DNA from: a virus
DNA: 43,583 bases
Strand: one strand, 5' to 3'
Virus record (IMG/VR): IMGVR_UViG_3300042923_000389
Span: 1 to 43,583 of that record
The notes under the pieces are model-generated. The model saw nothing but the letters and a program-made list of their open reading frames with translations. It did no database searches and was not told where the DNA came from. Made by a program: the position numbers and the translations under genes. Every line of letters starts with the position of its first letter. Position 1 is the first letter of the stretch. Of the stretch, positions 7,420-15,581 are shown piece by piece.

Positions 7420-8718
7420 TCACTCATATACGAGTTGAATGCCAACTTGCCGCGCAATCTCAGTCAGAACATCCTCAGAAACACCGCTATTCAGCAGGTT
7501 GGCTAGATACGACTTGACAGCCGCATCGCGTTGTTCCTGCGCCGTCGACTTTTTGGTTACGGCATCCTTCTTGAAGGGGCCCCATCCAGACTCTGGAGTT
7601 ACCTCTTCCGTCTTGTCAGCAAAGTTGTTTGGAGCGAACTGCGAGTTGATCTGCTTCACGTAGTCAGCGGCTTCTTTGCGTGGGTCTGCCGTATTGCTCT
7701 GTGCCGCTTCCTGGTAGATGCGCATAATGTTCGCCTTGATCTGCTCTTGGTTCAATGAGCCAGTAGTCAGCGCCTGCTCGGCTTGCCGTAGCTCCAACTG
7801 CATCTGTTGCGGTAGGTTGAGCAGTTTCAGCTCATTGATCTGGTTGGAGAGGATCTGCGCCTTGACTTGTGGGTTGTTGGCGCTCTGCGACCACGCAATC
7901 TCGTCCTGCTTCATCTTGACATTGAGCGCGTCCATCTTCTCGCGGTATTGGCGGTCGTACTGTTTATCGGCATCGCCCACCTGGTCACGCTCGCGCTGAT
8001 AGCCCATGTTGCTCAGATACTTGTAAATGTCGAGGTTCCTGCCGTCCTGCCGTTGCAGCTCGCCGATCATCCCCTGCGTGCGGTTAGCCGCAAGCGCCGC
8101 TTCCATCGCTTCAATGTCGCCAGCTCCTGCGCGCTTCAAGTCAGCGATCCGCTGATCGAGCGAAGCATTGGCGGTCGTCTCGCGTTGACCAATGTTAGCG
8201 AAAGCGTTCTGCCTAGCGGATTGAAGACCGACATTCGCAGTGATGTTCTCACCGCCGCTTGCCAATCCCCTCGCTGCCATCAGCTCGCCGAGACGTTTTG
8301 CCGCTACCATTGACTGTGCATCAGCGGATGAACGCTCTTGCTGGAACTGCGGCGCGAGGCCGATCTTCTGCCGCTCAGTATCCGCAACTTGGCTACCAAT
8401 GCGACTCTGCAGGGCTTGCATTTGCGCGTTGCGCTGTTGCTCGTAGAGGTTCTGCAACTGTTCGCGAGCATCGAAGGCGGGCGGCGGCGATGCCTGAGTG
8501 AATGGTTGGTTTGTAGGTTGAGCAGGTTTGAGTGCTTTGTTTATGGCGGCTTCTGACATGACGAAGTGTTGGCTAGTGTCTGGATTGTAGCCAATACCCA
8601 TCATCTCGCCTTGCCCCTCGTCAAACTCCAAAGAACCCAGTTTGACCTTTTTGGCCGTTGGGTTGTAATCGATTGTTAGACCTTGCTTCTTGGCGTAGTC
8701 CCGAAGCAACTGTTGCAT
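7420..8718 (-). CDS. Internal virion or tail-associated coiled-coil protein
   Basis: This 432-residue protein has a small N-terminal domain (residues 1-60) whose LTIDYNPTAKKVKLG resembles the beta-hairpin unit of stalk domains. A Pro-rich linker follows, and then long Gln/Ala/Arg-rich helices (about 80-330) that look coiled. Its place between the metalloprotease and the giant protein, with a 4-base overlap into the latter, fits an internal virion (ejection) protein such as those following the nozzle gene in podoviruses. No enzymatic motif is visible. The start follows a GGGGGCGG sequence. The family is inferred from gene order and composition rather than a diagnostic motif. Confidence 0.65.
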   Translation of the reverse strand: MQQLLRDYAKKQGLTIDYNPTAKKVKLGSLEFDEGQGEMMGIGYNPDTSQHFVMSEAAINKALKPAQPTNQPFTQASPPPAFDAREQLQNLYEQQRNAQMQALQSRIGSQVADTERQKIGLAPQFQQERSSADAQSMVAAKRLGELMAARGLASGGENITANVGLQSARQNAFANIGQRETTANASLDQRIADLKRAGAGDIEAMEAALAANRTQGMIGELQRQDGRNLDIYKYLSNMGYQRERDQVGDADKQYDRQYREKMDALNVKMKQDEIAWSQSANNPQVKAQILSNQINELKLLNLPQQMQLELRQAEQALTTGSLNQEQIKANIMRIYQEAAQSNTADPRKEAADYVKQINSQFAPNNFADKTEEVTPESGWGPFKKDAVTKKSTAQEQRDAAVKSYLANLLNSGVSEDVLTEIARQVGIQLVYE

Positions 8719-8729
8719 CTAGCCGCCCC

Positions 8730-9485
8730 CTAACTGATGATGATTGATTGACCGTCCCAATGAACGGGATGGCCTAATAGCTCCGCGACGTAGCGAAGTG
8801 GTATCAGCGTCCTGCCATCTTCGACCCTCGGGGCTTTGTCTAGCTCGATCACTTGACCGCCTTTGTAGGCTTTCGCGTGGTCGGGGCGAAGGACAAGTGA
8901 ACCATTAAGCGACAGCATCCACTCGCGAAGTCCTGATGCCTGCCAGTTCAACCCTTGCCTGTGCGGAATGTGCCTAGTGTCCGGTGCGAAGATCATACGC
9001 CAACTCTCGGCAAACCCTTCGTTGGCCGCATCGTCGCGGCTGTTGGTGAACGTATGCCCTTGCATCGCTTCGTAGTTGAGCCACAATCCTGCCTTCATGT
9101 TTGCGGTCTGCATCCCTGCCGCTCGATGAACGGCGTGCCCGACCTCATGCGCCAGCGTTTTGAGCGTTTCCTTTAGAGCGTCTTCGCGGCTAGCAAATCC
9201 TATCAAGTCCAACGCCCCCATGTAAATCGCGCCACTCAACAGCGTAGCGCCCACAATCGGTGCAAGAGAGCCATTGAGCCGCTCAAAGACAAACGGCAGA
9301 AGGTAAATCTCCAAGTCGGGGAGCGGGTAGTTGCCAGCGATGCGGTCGACGGCCTGCTGAACAAAATCCACAGTCAGGGGCTCGACGCGGCGGTCTGTGC
9401 CCTCTAGTCTGAACCCCTCGCGGTAGATGGCGAAGCTATCCTCGTCAATCCGGAATGCGTCCGTTACTAGCTCAATTCTGATCAT
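8730..9485 (-). CDS. Zinc metalloprotease-like virion protein with C-terminal stalk domain
   Basis: This 251-residue protein carries the gluzincin-type motif LAHEVGHAVH, giving His113, Glu114 and His117, with a downstream NEGFAE (Glu160) as a likely third ligand. It therefore looks like an active zinc peptidase. The C-terminus, about residues 205-251, has the stalk-domain signature RTLIPLRYVAELLG and VHWDGQSIII, shared in type with the endolysin. The gene lies among tail and internal virion genes, so it may be a virion-borne protease acting on host surface protein or on maturing virion parts. ATG 9485 is two bases after the XkdX-like stop; a longer frame to 9518 would overlap that gene and is not favoured. 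Confidence 0.8.
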   Translation of the reverse strand: MIRIELVTDAFRIDEDSFAIYREGFRLEGTDRRVEPLTVDFVQQAVDRIAGNYPLPDLEIYLLPFVFERLNGSLAPIVGATLLSGAIYMGALDLIGFASREDALKETLKTLAHEVGHAVHRAAGMQTANMKAGLWLNYEAMQGHTFTNSRDDAANEGFAESWRMIFAPDTRHIPHRQGLNWQASGLREWMLSLNGSLVLRPDHAKAYKGGQVIELDKAPRVEDGRTLIPLRYVAELLGHPVHWDGQSIIIS

Positions 9486-9487
9486 AG

Positions 9488-9619
9488 TTACACCGTCCCC
9501 GCCTGCGCCGCCAAACACTCAGCCACCGGCATCTGATACGCTTCCGGCAGACTTTCGATGGCGCGCCGCCCGCCTTTGACCAAGAACGCGTAGACCTTGA
9601 TCATGTAATCGTAAACCAT
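9488..9619 (-). CDS. XkdX-like small phage protein (43 residues)
   Basis: A 43-codon gene lies between the tail gene ending at 9619 and the metalloprotease. It begins with ATG overlapping the previous TGA (ATGA) and ends two bases before the next ATG, so it is packed like a true gene. The protein opens with an aromatic and Lys segment (VYDYMIKVYAFLV) and continues with an acidic and Leu/Pro segment (ESLPEAYQ), the layout of XkdX proteins. XkdX genes commonly follow small tail-fibre-associated proteins in Gram-positive phages, as here. The role of XkdX is not known. The identification rests on form and position. Confidence 0.7.
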   Translation of the reverse strand: MVYDYMIKVYAFLVKGGRRAIESLPEAYQMPVAECLAAQAGTV

Positions 9620-9897
9620 CAGGCAACACCTCCGTTGATCTTCTCACTGAGAGCGGCAATGGCTTCAGCCTGGGCGAGCAACTGCTCCTCGACCTCGCTT
9701 TGTGTCATAGTGGGAGTGGGCTGAAGAGTTGGTCCGGCAGGCGCGACCTCAAACTGCCCAGCGCCGAAATTGTAACGTTTGCCCAGTAACGCGCTGTTGA
9801 GCAAGCCAATCTCAACGAGGTTAGGCGCATCAACCAACCCCGAGAGCTGGCTCACAGCGATCACAATGCCGTTTTCGTCTATCTGTGCGTAATACAT
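9619..9897 (-). CDS. Small tail-associated protein (XkdW/DUF2977-like)
   Basis: This 92-residue protein begins YYAQIDENGIVIAVSQLSG and has a LLGKRYNFGAGQFE element, then a Pro/Thr linker and a C-terminal helix that is probably a short coiled coil (EVEEQLLAQAEAIAAL). This layout is common in small proteins encoded just upstream of XkdX in Bacillus-type phages, where they are thought to associate with tail fibres or baseplate. Its stop overlaps the start of the XkdX-like gene. The function is unknown and the family name is a resemblance. Confidence 0.65.
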   Translation of the reverse strand: MYYAQIDENGIVIAVSQLSGLVDAPNLVEIGLLNSALLGKRYNFGAGQFEVAPAGPTLQPTPTMTQSEVEEQLLAQAEAIAALSEKINGGVA

Positions 9898-9909
9898 GCT
9901 TTCACCCCA

Positions 9910-10182
9910 CTAAACGTATTCAACGACTTGCCAATCAACGGTTGTGGATGCGGCTGAGGATGGGCGGGTAAAAGATATGGTGGTGGCGTTGACAATTCGC
10001 CCTCTGGCAAAATGTAACTGACTTGTAGAACCGTCCAACCCAATGGAATTAACGATCAGCATTGCTTTTGCAGGATCAACAGATGTAATCGTCACATCAA
10101 GCGTTGTGCCTGTGTTCAACGTAGCGATGCCGCGTTGAATGCTTTTGATCATTGACAATGGCGTGAAATCACCTACAGCCAT
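9910..10182 (-). CDS. Small beta-rich virion protein
   Basis: This 90-residue protein contains the element IKSIQRGIATL followed by alternating hydrophobic residues, and ends in VDWQVVEYV. Small proteins with an I-K-S-x-Q-R-G motif recur near tail fibre genes of Gram-positive phages and are probably beta-sandwich components or decorations of fibres. The gene stops 12 bases before the next and starts directly after the preceding stop, so it belongs to the structural operon. The exact role cannot be stated. Confidence 0.6.
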   Translation of the reverse strand: MAVGDFTPLSMIKSIQRGIATLNTGTTLDVTITSVDPAKAMLIVNSIGLDGSTSQLHFARGRIVNATTISFTRPSSAASTTVDWQVVEYV

Positions 10183-10614
10183 CTATTCCACCTCCAAGAA
10201 GCCTAGTTTTCCGTCGCGAAGTTCCCACACTACCTTTTTATCAGTGACGCTGTCGGTGATTGTCTGAAGGGTCAACGTAGCTTCGGGAGATAACTTCGCT
10301 CCGGTTACGCTGCCATCTGGAACCTCGCCCATAGCCACGCCGTCAATAGCGGTTTTAAGCGCCGTAAGCTGAGCGTAAACGGTTGCTCCATCCACACCTG
10401 TGATCGGCGCAGAACCTACCTGGTGCGCTCCGCTGCCATCGGCAACAACGGCTTTCAATGCGTCCAAAATAGCGTTGACGTACCCGAGCAGTTCAAGCCC
10501 TTGACTGTCCATCACCGCTTTGACGCCTGCCGCGCTGCCCTCGGATGCTCGTAGATCATCGGCTTGCGCCGAATGTCTAAAGGTCAGGTCGGTTTTCTTG
10601 GTTGGGAGTGCCAT
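10183..10614 (-). CDS. Probable tail fibre or tail-associated structural protein
   Basis: This 143-residue protein has an Ala/Gly-rich N-terminal half with helices, a GSVTGAKLS motif near residue 107 (a common turn repeat in trimeric fibre proteins) and a C-terminal beta-rich end. ATG 10614 is preferred over ATG 10617 because GGAGG then lies 7 bases upstream. It overlaps the end of the nozzle-like gene. By position it is probably a fibre component attached to the short tail. Confidence 0.6.
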   Translation of the reverse strand: MALPTKKTDLTFRHSAQADDLRASEGSAAGVKAVMDSQGLELLGYVNAILDALKAVVADGSGAHQVGSAPITGVDGATVYAQLTALKTAIDGVAMGEVPDGSVTGAKLSPEATLTLQTITDSVTDKKVVWELRDGKLGFLEVE

Positions 10615-12380
10615 CATCGAACCTCCCTTGTAACGTGATAGTGAATAGCCATAAAGAGCAACCCCATACTGGTGTTAATGTTGTCGTCGGAGAACCTTAA
10701 CTGGTAATAGACAATGCCCTTCTTTTTCACCTTCTTGGCAAATGATAGTGGCAGTACCGTCGTCTTGTAGGTGAACGTATCATAGTTGAATGTGTCGTAG
10801 CTGAAAATCGATGCGCTGACTTCGGCAACAGTCTCCCACGTCGAGCGTTCGCTTCGGTGTTCAACCTTCATAGCGACTGATAGATCCGGCCGCAGGTTGA
10901 CATGAAGCATCCGAATAGCCTTCTCATAGGCTTCCGCGTCAAAGCCTAGCATTTTGGTCGTCCAGTGCGCTGCAATCGCTTCGCCGTTGTCGCTGTAGGC
11001 AGAAGCATCGGTGGGCTTCTTGAACATCATCAGATTACCGTCGGCTGTGCCAAAGTATAGGCGGTCGCCTGAGACACAGAAGCACGTTGCATGGACATTG
11101 TTCCACAGATACCAGGCATCGAGGCGGTAGTTCCACACCCAGACGTAACCATCGGGGAAACAGAGCATGTAGTGGCTACCGTACTCCACTGAAAGAGCGT
11201 TCTTGAGGTCGCGCTTCAAGAGGTCAGAGTTGATTCGCTCGCTAAGCAGTTTGACGTTGCGCTCGTCTCTGACTTGGCTGGAGGTGAGCATATACACACC
11301 GTCTGGAGCTAGGAATACGGGGTTGTTTTCTACGAGTTGCACACTCCCTGGGGCGATACATCCGATCTTTGAGTTGACAGGTTTGGTCGGGAACGATACG
11401 GGGTCAGATAGTTCAAACGCCTCTGACCAAATGCCATTCTCTTTGAGGATGACGGATGTATCGTACTGGTTGACCTTGCCTGTAACTTTGCCTGTGCCAA
11501 CGTCCTGGAAGTCGTTCTCGGGGAAGTAACTCGGGTCCAACACACCGCTGCGGAACACTTTTGTTTGATGGTCGGGATTGCCAAACAGGTGAATGCGCGT
11601 GTCGTTGGAACCGCCGAAGATATTCCAGCCGGTGCATTTCTTCACCCGGTCGCTATGCCCTGATACCGTCTTGTAGGCGGTGATGACGACGTTGTTCACT
11701 CCGGTTGCAGGTGCGCCGTGCGGCGTTGTTCCTGCCGCGAAGTTAATAGTGCCATTCGTGCGATCAACGGTGAAGTGCGTCCCTTCGGTCTTGGCTACAC
11801 CGGCAATAGTCAGCGTTACAGCAGTTGCGTCTAAGCCTTTCAAAGCCAACTGATAGACGGTAGCCGTGTTATCGCCATCATACGATTGCTTGAACCCTGC
11901 GCCTAATAGGTTAAATTGATCTAGTGTCGTACCGCCGCCCGCCGGGGGCGTAGAGACGGTGAGTGTTGGGACGTATGGGATGACAGGCCCAAAACTTGTG
12001 CCATCGTAAGACAGGTATTCGCTGCCGTTGACCATGTAGCACACACCATCAAAGACAAACCCTGCTAATGGGTCATCTGCAATCGTCCCGAGCAACACAG
12101 GCGCGTTTGTCTTGTCCCACTTGTAGAGCTTTGTGCCATGCGCGATTAGCAGAAGCTCGCCATACTCGACAATGCCATTGACCGCGCCTTCGCCCAACTC
12201 CAGCGCGAGTGAATATCCTGTACGCTTGTCGGGCGTACCGTCGTTATCCAAAGTGATGTTGAGCATATCGGGCGACTTTGATATGTCGATCTGTGTCGTG
12301 TCGGGGTTTAAGTCAGCTCCGGTGAAGTGGTTGATCTGGATTGAACGCTCGGGCGGCATCTGTGGGACGCTAAACTGCAT
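10614..12380 (-). CDS. Beta-propeller tail nozzle-like (stabilisation) protein
   Basis: This 588-residue protein lacks membrane segments and is dominated by beta strands with recurring blades such as DGVCYMVNGSEYLSYDG, NGIWSEAF and GYVWVWNYRLDAWYLWN, as in the propeller-type nozzle proteins closing the tail of short-tailed phages (P22 gp10-like, T7 gp12-like). An N-terminal PDMLNITLDNDGTPDKRTGY element is typical of this group. ATG 12380 was chosen because GGGGTGG lies upstream and the preceding gene stops at 12385; the longer frame to 12455 overlaps that gene. It follows the adaptor gene, the order seen in podoviruses (portal, capsid, adaptor, nozzle). Confidence 0.78.
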   Translation of the reverse strand: MQFSVPQMPPERSIQINHFTGADLNPDTTQIDISKSPDMLNITLDNDGTPDKRTGYSLALELGEGAVNGIVEYGELLLIAHGTKLYKWDKTNAPVLLGTIADDPLAGFVFDGVCYMVNGSEYLSYDGTSFGPVIPYVPTLTVSTPPAGGGTTLDQFNLLGAGFKQSYDGDNTATVYQLALKGLDATAVTLTIAGVAKTEGTHFTVDRTNGTINFAAGTTPHGAPATGVNNVVITAYKTVSGHSDRVKKCTGWNIFGGSNDTRIHLFGNPDHQTKVFRSGVLDPSYFPENDFQDVGTGKVTGKVNQYDTSVILKENGIWSEAFELSDPVSFPTKPVNSKIGCIAPGSVQLVENNPVFLAPDGVYMLTSSQVRDERNVKLLSERINSDLLKRDLKNALSVEYGSHYMLCFPDGYVWVWNYRLDAWYLWNNVHATCFCVSGDRLYFGTADGNLMMFKKPTDASAYSDNGEAIAAHWTTKMLGFDAEAYEKAIRMLHVNLRPDLSVAMKVEHRSERSTWETVAEVSASIFSYDTFNYDTFTYKTTVLPLSFAKKVKKKGIVYYQLRFSDDNINTSMGLLFMAIHYHVTREVR

Positions 12381-12384
12381 ATCA

Positions 12385-12990
12385 TCACCACCCCATCGCG
12401 TTGCGGACGGCTCTGTGCGGCGCGCCATTTGTCTGCAACTCATTAAGCTTGGCATAATATACGTTGAGTTTCATCGTCGCGAGCGAGGGATTCTCGTCCA
12501 TCAACAGCATAGCAGCCATGTAGACCGGGATAAGGTCCTGCGCTTCAAGGTCAACCTCAAACTCGTAATTGTCGTTGGCTGATGTGTTGGTTAAGTTCGG
12601 GATGATCTCTGCTGGTCGCTTGAAATAGTGAACGTCAAACGTTCCCGTGTATTTCGGGTCGATGAGGATGGTCTTTCTGTCTAGCCATCTGTAGGTATTG
12701 GGATCCTCATAGAGTTTGCCATCAGCGACATACATCACCGTGTTTGGTTCTAGGAAGGCCGTCGGCATGGCGTATTTGTTCAGCCCACCATAGACTTCAT
12801 CTGGAGTAGATGGTAGACGGTAGACAGCGTGAACCTTCTGCTTCTTGGCTATCTCCTGCTGCGCAGTATTCGCCAGGTCATCCATAGACTTCAGGTAATC
12901 GGCGTTGTCGGCGTCAGGGATGATCGAACCATCAGAGGTCCACTCGCGCATGAGAATGAGGGTTTTACGCTTGGCGTCGGAGAATTTCAA
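12385..12990 (-). CDS. Head-tail adaptor protein (SU10/T7 gp11-like)
   Basis: This 201-residue protein opens with a helical segment (FSDAKRKTLILMREW), has a central helix with many Gln and Lys, then LPSTPDEVYGG and YRWLDRKTILIDPKYTG strands, a YFKRPAEIIP turn and a C-terminal helical segment with DLEAQDLIPVYMAAMLLM. This layout matches the adaptor proteins that dock on the portal of short-tailed phages. It precedes the nozzle gene by 4 bases. The family assignment comes from pattern and gene order. Confidence 0.72.
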   Translation of the reverse strand: MKFSDAKRKTLILMREWTSDGSIIPDADNADYLKSMDDLANTAQQEIAKKQKVHAVYRLPSTPDEVYGGLNKYAMPTAFLEPNTVMYVADGKLYEDPNTYRWLDRKTILIDPKYTGTFDVHYFKRPAEIIPNLTNTSANDNYEFEVDLEAQDLIPVYMAAMLLMDENPSLATMKLNVYYAKLNELQTNGAPHRAVRNAMGW

Positions 12991-13009
12991 CAGATCACCT
13001 CCAATGTGA

Positions 13010-13034
13010 AAGCCGAGGCAGTGCGCCCCGGCTT
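13010..13034 (-). terminator. Hairpin terminator after the tail spike gene
   Basis: On the minus strand AAGCCGGGGC pairs with GCCTCGGCTT (ten pairs, one G-T) around a five-base loop, followed by a short T-containing tail (TCACATT). It lies between the tail spike stop and the adaptor start. The T-run is weak, so it may only attenuate. Confidence 0.6.
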
Positions 13035-13059
13035 ATGGTGTTATCGTCCTCCGTTAACT

Positions 13060-14367
13060 CTAGTAGAAGTTCTTAGTCCCGAGCATACTCTCTGGCTTTT
13101 CAGCTCGGAAGTTACGTACGTTGATTGTCGCGGTAGCGTCATTATCTGACAAAGACTTAGCAGAGCCATATGATAAACACGAGTCTAGCCACATCGCAAC
13201 AGCCCCATTTACTGCAATGAAATCCGAGCCATCAACCAGGGTGGAGTTGAAGGCTACACATCCAAGGTTCCATGATTGCGAACCAGAGCTTGCGTCTGCG
13301 ACATTGCCGCCGTAGTTGCGATAATACGCACCATTAACCCTGACTATTGCACCACCATCGTGCATTGTGGAGCCGTTGTCAGAGCCAGAACCGTTGCCGT
13401 TATCCCTACCAATGCAGTTAACCTCGATTGCCTTGGGGATCACTCCATCAAGGATATGGTAGTTGAATCCGTCTAGGTTGTTCTTGGCTGCCACACAATC
13501 CTGAAGATAGGCAACTGCTGCGCCTTGAATAGCCAATCCTGCATCGCTTCCAGAGCCGTAATTGAACTCACAACCCTTGCCGTAGAAGTTGGGGATATTA
13601 GCACCAGTGCCTGTGTTCCTAACCTGAAAGACGCGAGAGCCGCCGTGGAACTTTATCCCCTCAACATAGACACTCACAGCACCACTCACTACAGCGCAGT
13701 TTGTACTGCCTAGATACGCTCGAATGTCTGCATCTGGCACTCTGCTGTCGGATGGTTGAACATAGAGGTAAGTCCCATCATTATACCAACTACCTGGATT
13801 AGCCTCGACTTCAGCGATTGACGCTCTATTGGTGTATTTCTGATAGTCTCCATTGGCATCTGGATACTTGGCATCCCATACCGTCTGTACGCCACTTCTG
13901 GTTTGCCGGTATGTCTTGGCTTGCCCTGCTGCTAGTGTCCAAGTCAGAACATCGTGGTGGGATATGATTACATCTCCATCCCCGTACTTAAGGACACTCA
14001 CATCACGACTTATCGTAGCCGCTCCCCATCCTGCACTCCTGTCGTATACACCTGGAGCGACATAAACGATTGCAGCGTCTCCACGCCCAAGCGCATTGGC
14101 AATGCTCTTGACTGCCGTGGATGGTGTCAAGCCATCATTGACGTTGTTACCTGTTGCTCGGTTGACGTAGTATGTCTTGCCCTCTCCAACAACAGGGCGA
14201 AATGCGCTAACATCAAAGTCAGTTTCAAACCGCCCCATGCCATCAGTCCAAATGTTGATAGGCGCATCCCATGAAAAGCCAGCGGGTTTAGTGACAGGTA
14301 TCATACGGCGCATAGCTTTCTTGTCAGCGTATCTTTTGGATAGTCTTAGAATTGTTGCCGCGTTCAT
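13060..14367 (-). CDS. Tail spike with right-handed beta-helix
   Basis: This 435-residue protein looks like a receptor-binding tail spike. After a 65-residue N-terminal anchor, YYVNRATGNNVNDGLTPSTA is the usual opening of parallel beta-helix (pectin-lyase-like) domains. About 14 rungs of short strands with stacked Asn, Gly and Val residues follow (for example CVAAKNNLDGFNYH and NGAYYRNYGGN). It probably binds or cuts a cell-surface polysaccharide; no catalytic pair can be assigned with confidence. Its ATG overlaps the stop of the 79-residue gene before it (TAATG) and a hairpin follows its end. It lies between capsid and adaptor genes, an unusual place for a spike, which suggests a module that is exchanged on its own. 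Confidence 0.85.
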   Translation of the reverse strand: MNAATILRLSKRYADKKAMRRMIPVTKPAGFSWDAPINIWTDGMGRFETDFDVSAFRPVVGEGKTYYVNRATGNNVNDGLTPSTAVKSIANALGRGDAAIVYVAPGVYDRSAGWGAATISRDVSVLKYGDGDVIISHHDVLTWTLAAGQAKTYRQTRSGVQTVWDAKYPDANGDYQKYTNRASIAEVEANPGSWYNDGTYLYVQPSDSRVPDADIRAYLGSTNCAVVSGAVSVYVEGIKFHGGSRVFQVRNTGTGANIPNFYGKGCEFNYGSGSDAGLAIQGAAVAYLQDCVAAKNNLDGFNYHILDGVIPKAIEVNCIGRDNGNGSGSDNGSTMHDGGAIVRVNGAYYRNYGGNVADASSGSQSWNLGCVAFNSTLVDGSDFIAVNGAVAMWLDSCLSYGSAKSLSDNDATATINVRNFRAEKPESMLGTKNFY

Positions 14368-14606
14368 TAGACTTCCCTCCAGACACCTTGATAGAAGACA
14401 AACACTTGCCCTGTATCAACCAACAGGAGGTCGTTGCCATCCTTTACACCGTCATCGACTGTTGGTTTTTCTTCAGTTGATAATCGCACATAACTCCCCG
14501 TTAACACCACATCAAGCGCGCCGCGTTCGCCTGCTGTCGGCGTCATGCTCGGGATGAGGTCAAGGTCCTTGCCGTCGTTTGATTGCCCTCTAATTCTCGA
14601 AGTCAT
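14367..14606 (-). CDS. Small virion-associated protein before the tail spike
   Basis: This 79-residue protein opens with charged residues and IRGQSNDGKD and ends in DLLLVDTGQVFVFYQGVWREV. The C-terminal part resembles the short beta element (a value with a fibre-type VFVFYQGVW strand) found in small proteins preceding fibre genes. ATG 14606 follows GAGGAGGG at good spacing. Its stop overlaps the tail spike start, so the two are translated together; it may be an assembly or attachment partner of the spike. No firm family. Confidence 0.6.
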   Translation of the reverse strand: MTSRIRGQSNDGKDLDLIPSMTPTAGERGALDVVLTGSYVRLSTEEKPTVDDGVKDGNDLLLVDTGQVFVFYQGVWREV

Positions 14607-14630
14607 ACTTTCCCTCCTCATAGAAGAAGA

Positions 14631-14653
14631 GAGGGGAGGCTATACCTCCCCTC
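14631..14653 (-). terminator. Strong hairpin terminator after the major capsid gene
   Basis: A perfect nine-base-pair stem, GAGGGGAGG (14631-14639) with CCTCCCCTC (14645-14653), encloses a five-base loop. On the minus strand it is followed by TCTTCTTCT. It lies 4 bases after the capsid stop. It would lower transcription of the spike and tail genes relative to the capsid gene, a common way to set capsid excess. Confidence 0.8.
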
Positions 14654-14657
14654 GTTG

Positions 14658-15557
14658 TTACGCCGGGTTGCTCCCGATGATCATACGCGCATCGGACCAT
14701 CCAAAGCACAGATCCATGTAGCCGACATACTCGGCGATGAGCGGGTTATCAGGAGTGGTGGGCATCACCATCGGCTCGGTGGTGACAACCATCTTCATGA
14801 AGCGCTTCAGCTTGTTTAGATCAGCGACCGCCCACTGCTTGGCAGACAGCCCCTTGACGACGAAATAGCGCATTCCGTACACGGGGTTGGCGCCGTTTTC
14901 AGCGGTGTCAGGGAGCAGTTTCGCTTCCTTGCCGAAGTACTCCTTAGCTGCAGGCTCCAGCTCGGGCGACACAAGCGCAACGTCGAAGTCACAGTCAAAG
15001 TCGAGACCGTCGTACGTCTTGAACCGTTGCGCCATCGTCTGCGCCTTGGTGATCGCGGCGATGCTGAAAGCGTCGGTGATCAGGTTGGAGAATGTCTCGG
15101 CGCCGGTCTCGTTGTTGATCGGGTGGGTAGCAGAGAACAGCGGTTTGCTGTCTGCGCCCACGAAAGCGGCGTTGTAACCGTTGACAAACAGATTGTAGAA
15201 GTGGCGCTTAATGGTCATCTGCAGGGCGTCTGCGATATGCTCGCCTGCTTTGCGCGCTTCACCGGACTGATCGTTCTTCGCGTCCTTGTAACCGACGCGA
15301 GCGAGGCCAGCGTACTCCTTCGGGGTGTAAACCGCCTTGAAGCCGCGCTTCTGGTTGAGCTCCGGCAGGTTGCGGCCGTCATACTCGGGGATCAGCCCGT
15401 AGCCACCGATGCCGTATTCGCTCAAACTCTGCGACTTGGTGGTCTCTTTGCCGATGATCATGCGGACAATGTCAAGGCTCTTGTCGAGGTAGTCGCCGAA
15501 CCGCTTAACTACTAGTGGGTGAAAGTCATCCTGCCAGGATGCGTCGAAAGTTGCCAT
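14658..15557 (-). CDS. Major capsid protein (Mu gpT-like, HK97 fold)
   Basis: This 299-residue protein is positioned after scaffold and decoration genes and before a strong terminator, as expected for the most abundant protein. It has a Phe/Trp-rich N-arm, and segments such as YTPKEYAGLARVGYKDAKN (P-domain long helix region), NLFVNGYNAAFVGADSKPLF, SATHPINN, and DVALVSPELEPAAKEYFG, which are the marks of the Mu gpT-type group of HK97-fold capsid proteins. Its size fits that group. It would form the icosahedral shell around the scaffold. Confidence 0.85.
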   Translation of the reverse strand: MATFDASWQDDFHPLVVKRFGDYLDKSLDIVRMIIGKETTKSQSLSEYGIGGYGLIPEYDGRNLPELNQKRGFKAVYTPKEYAGLARVGYKDAKNDQSGEARKAGEHIADALQMTIKRHFYNLFVNGYNAAFVGADSKPLFSATHPINNETGAETFSNLITDAFSIAAITKAQTMAQRFKTYDGLDFDCDFDVALVSPELEPAAKEYFGKEAKLLPDTAENGANPVYGMRYFVVKGLSAKQWAVADLNKLKRFMKMVVTTEPMVMPTTPDNPLIAEYVGYMDLCFGWSDARMIIGSNPA

Positions 15558-15581
15558 GATCTATTCCTCCTCTAACGTTAT

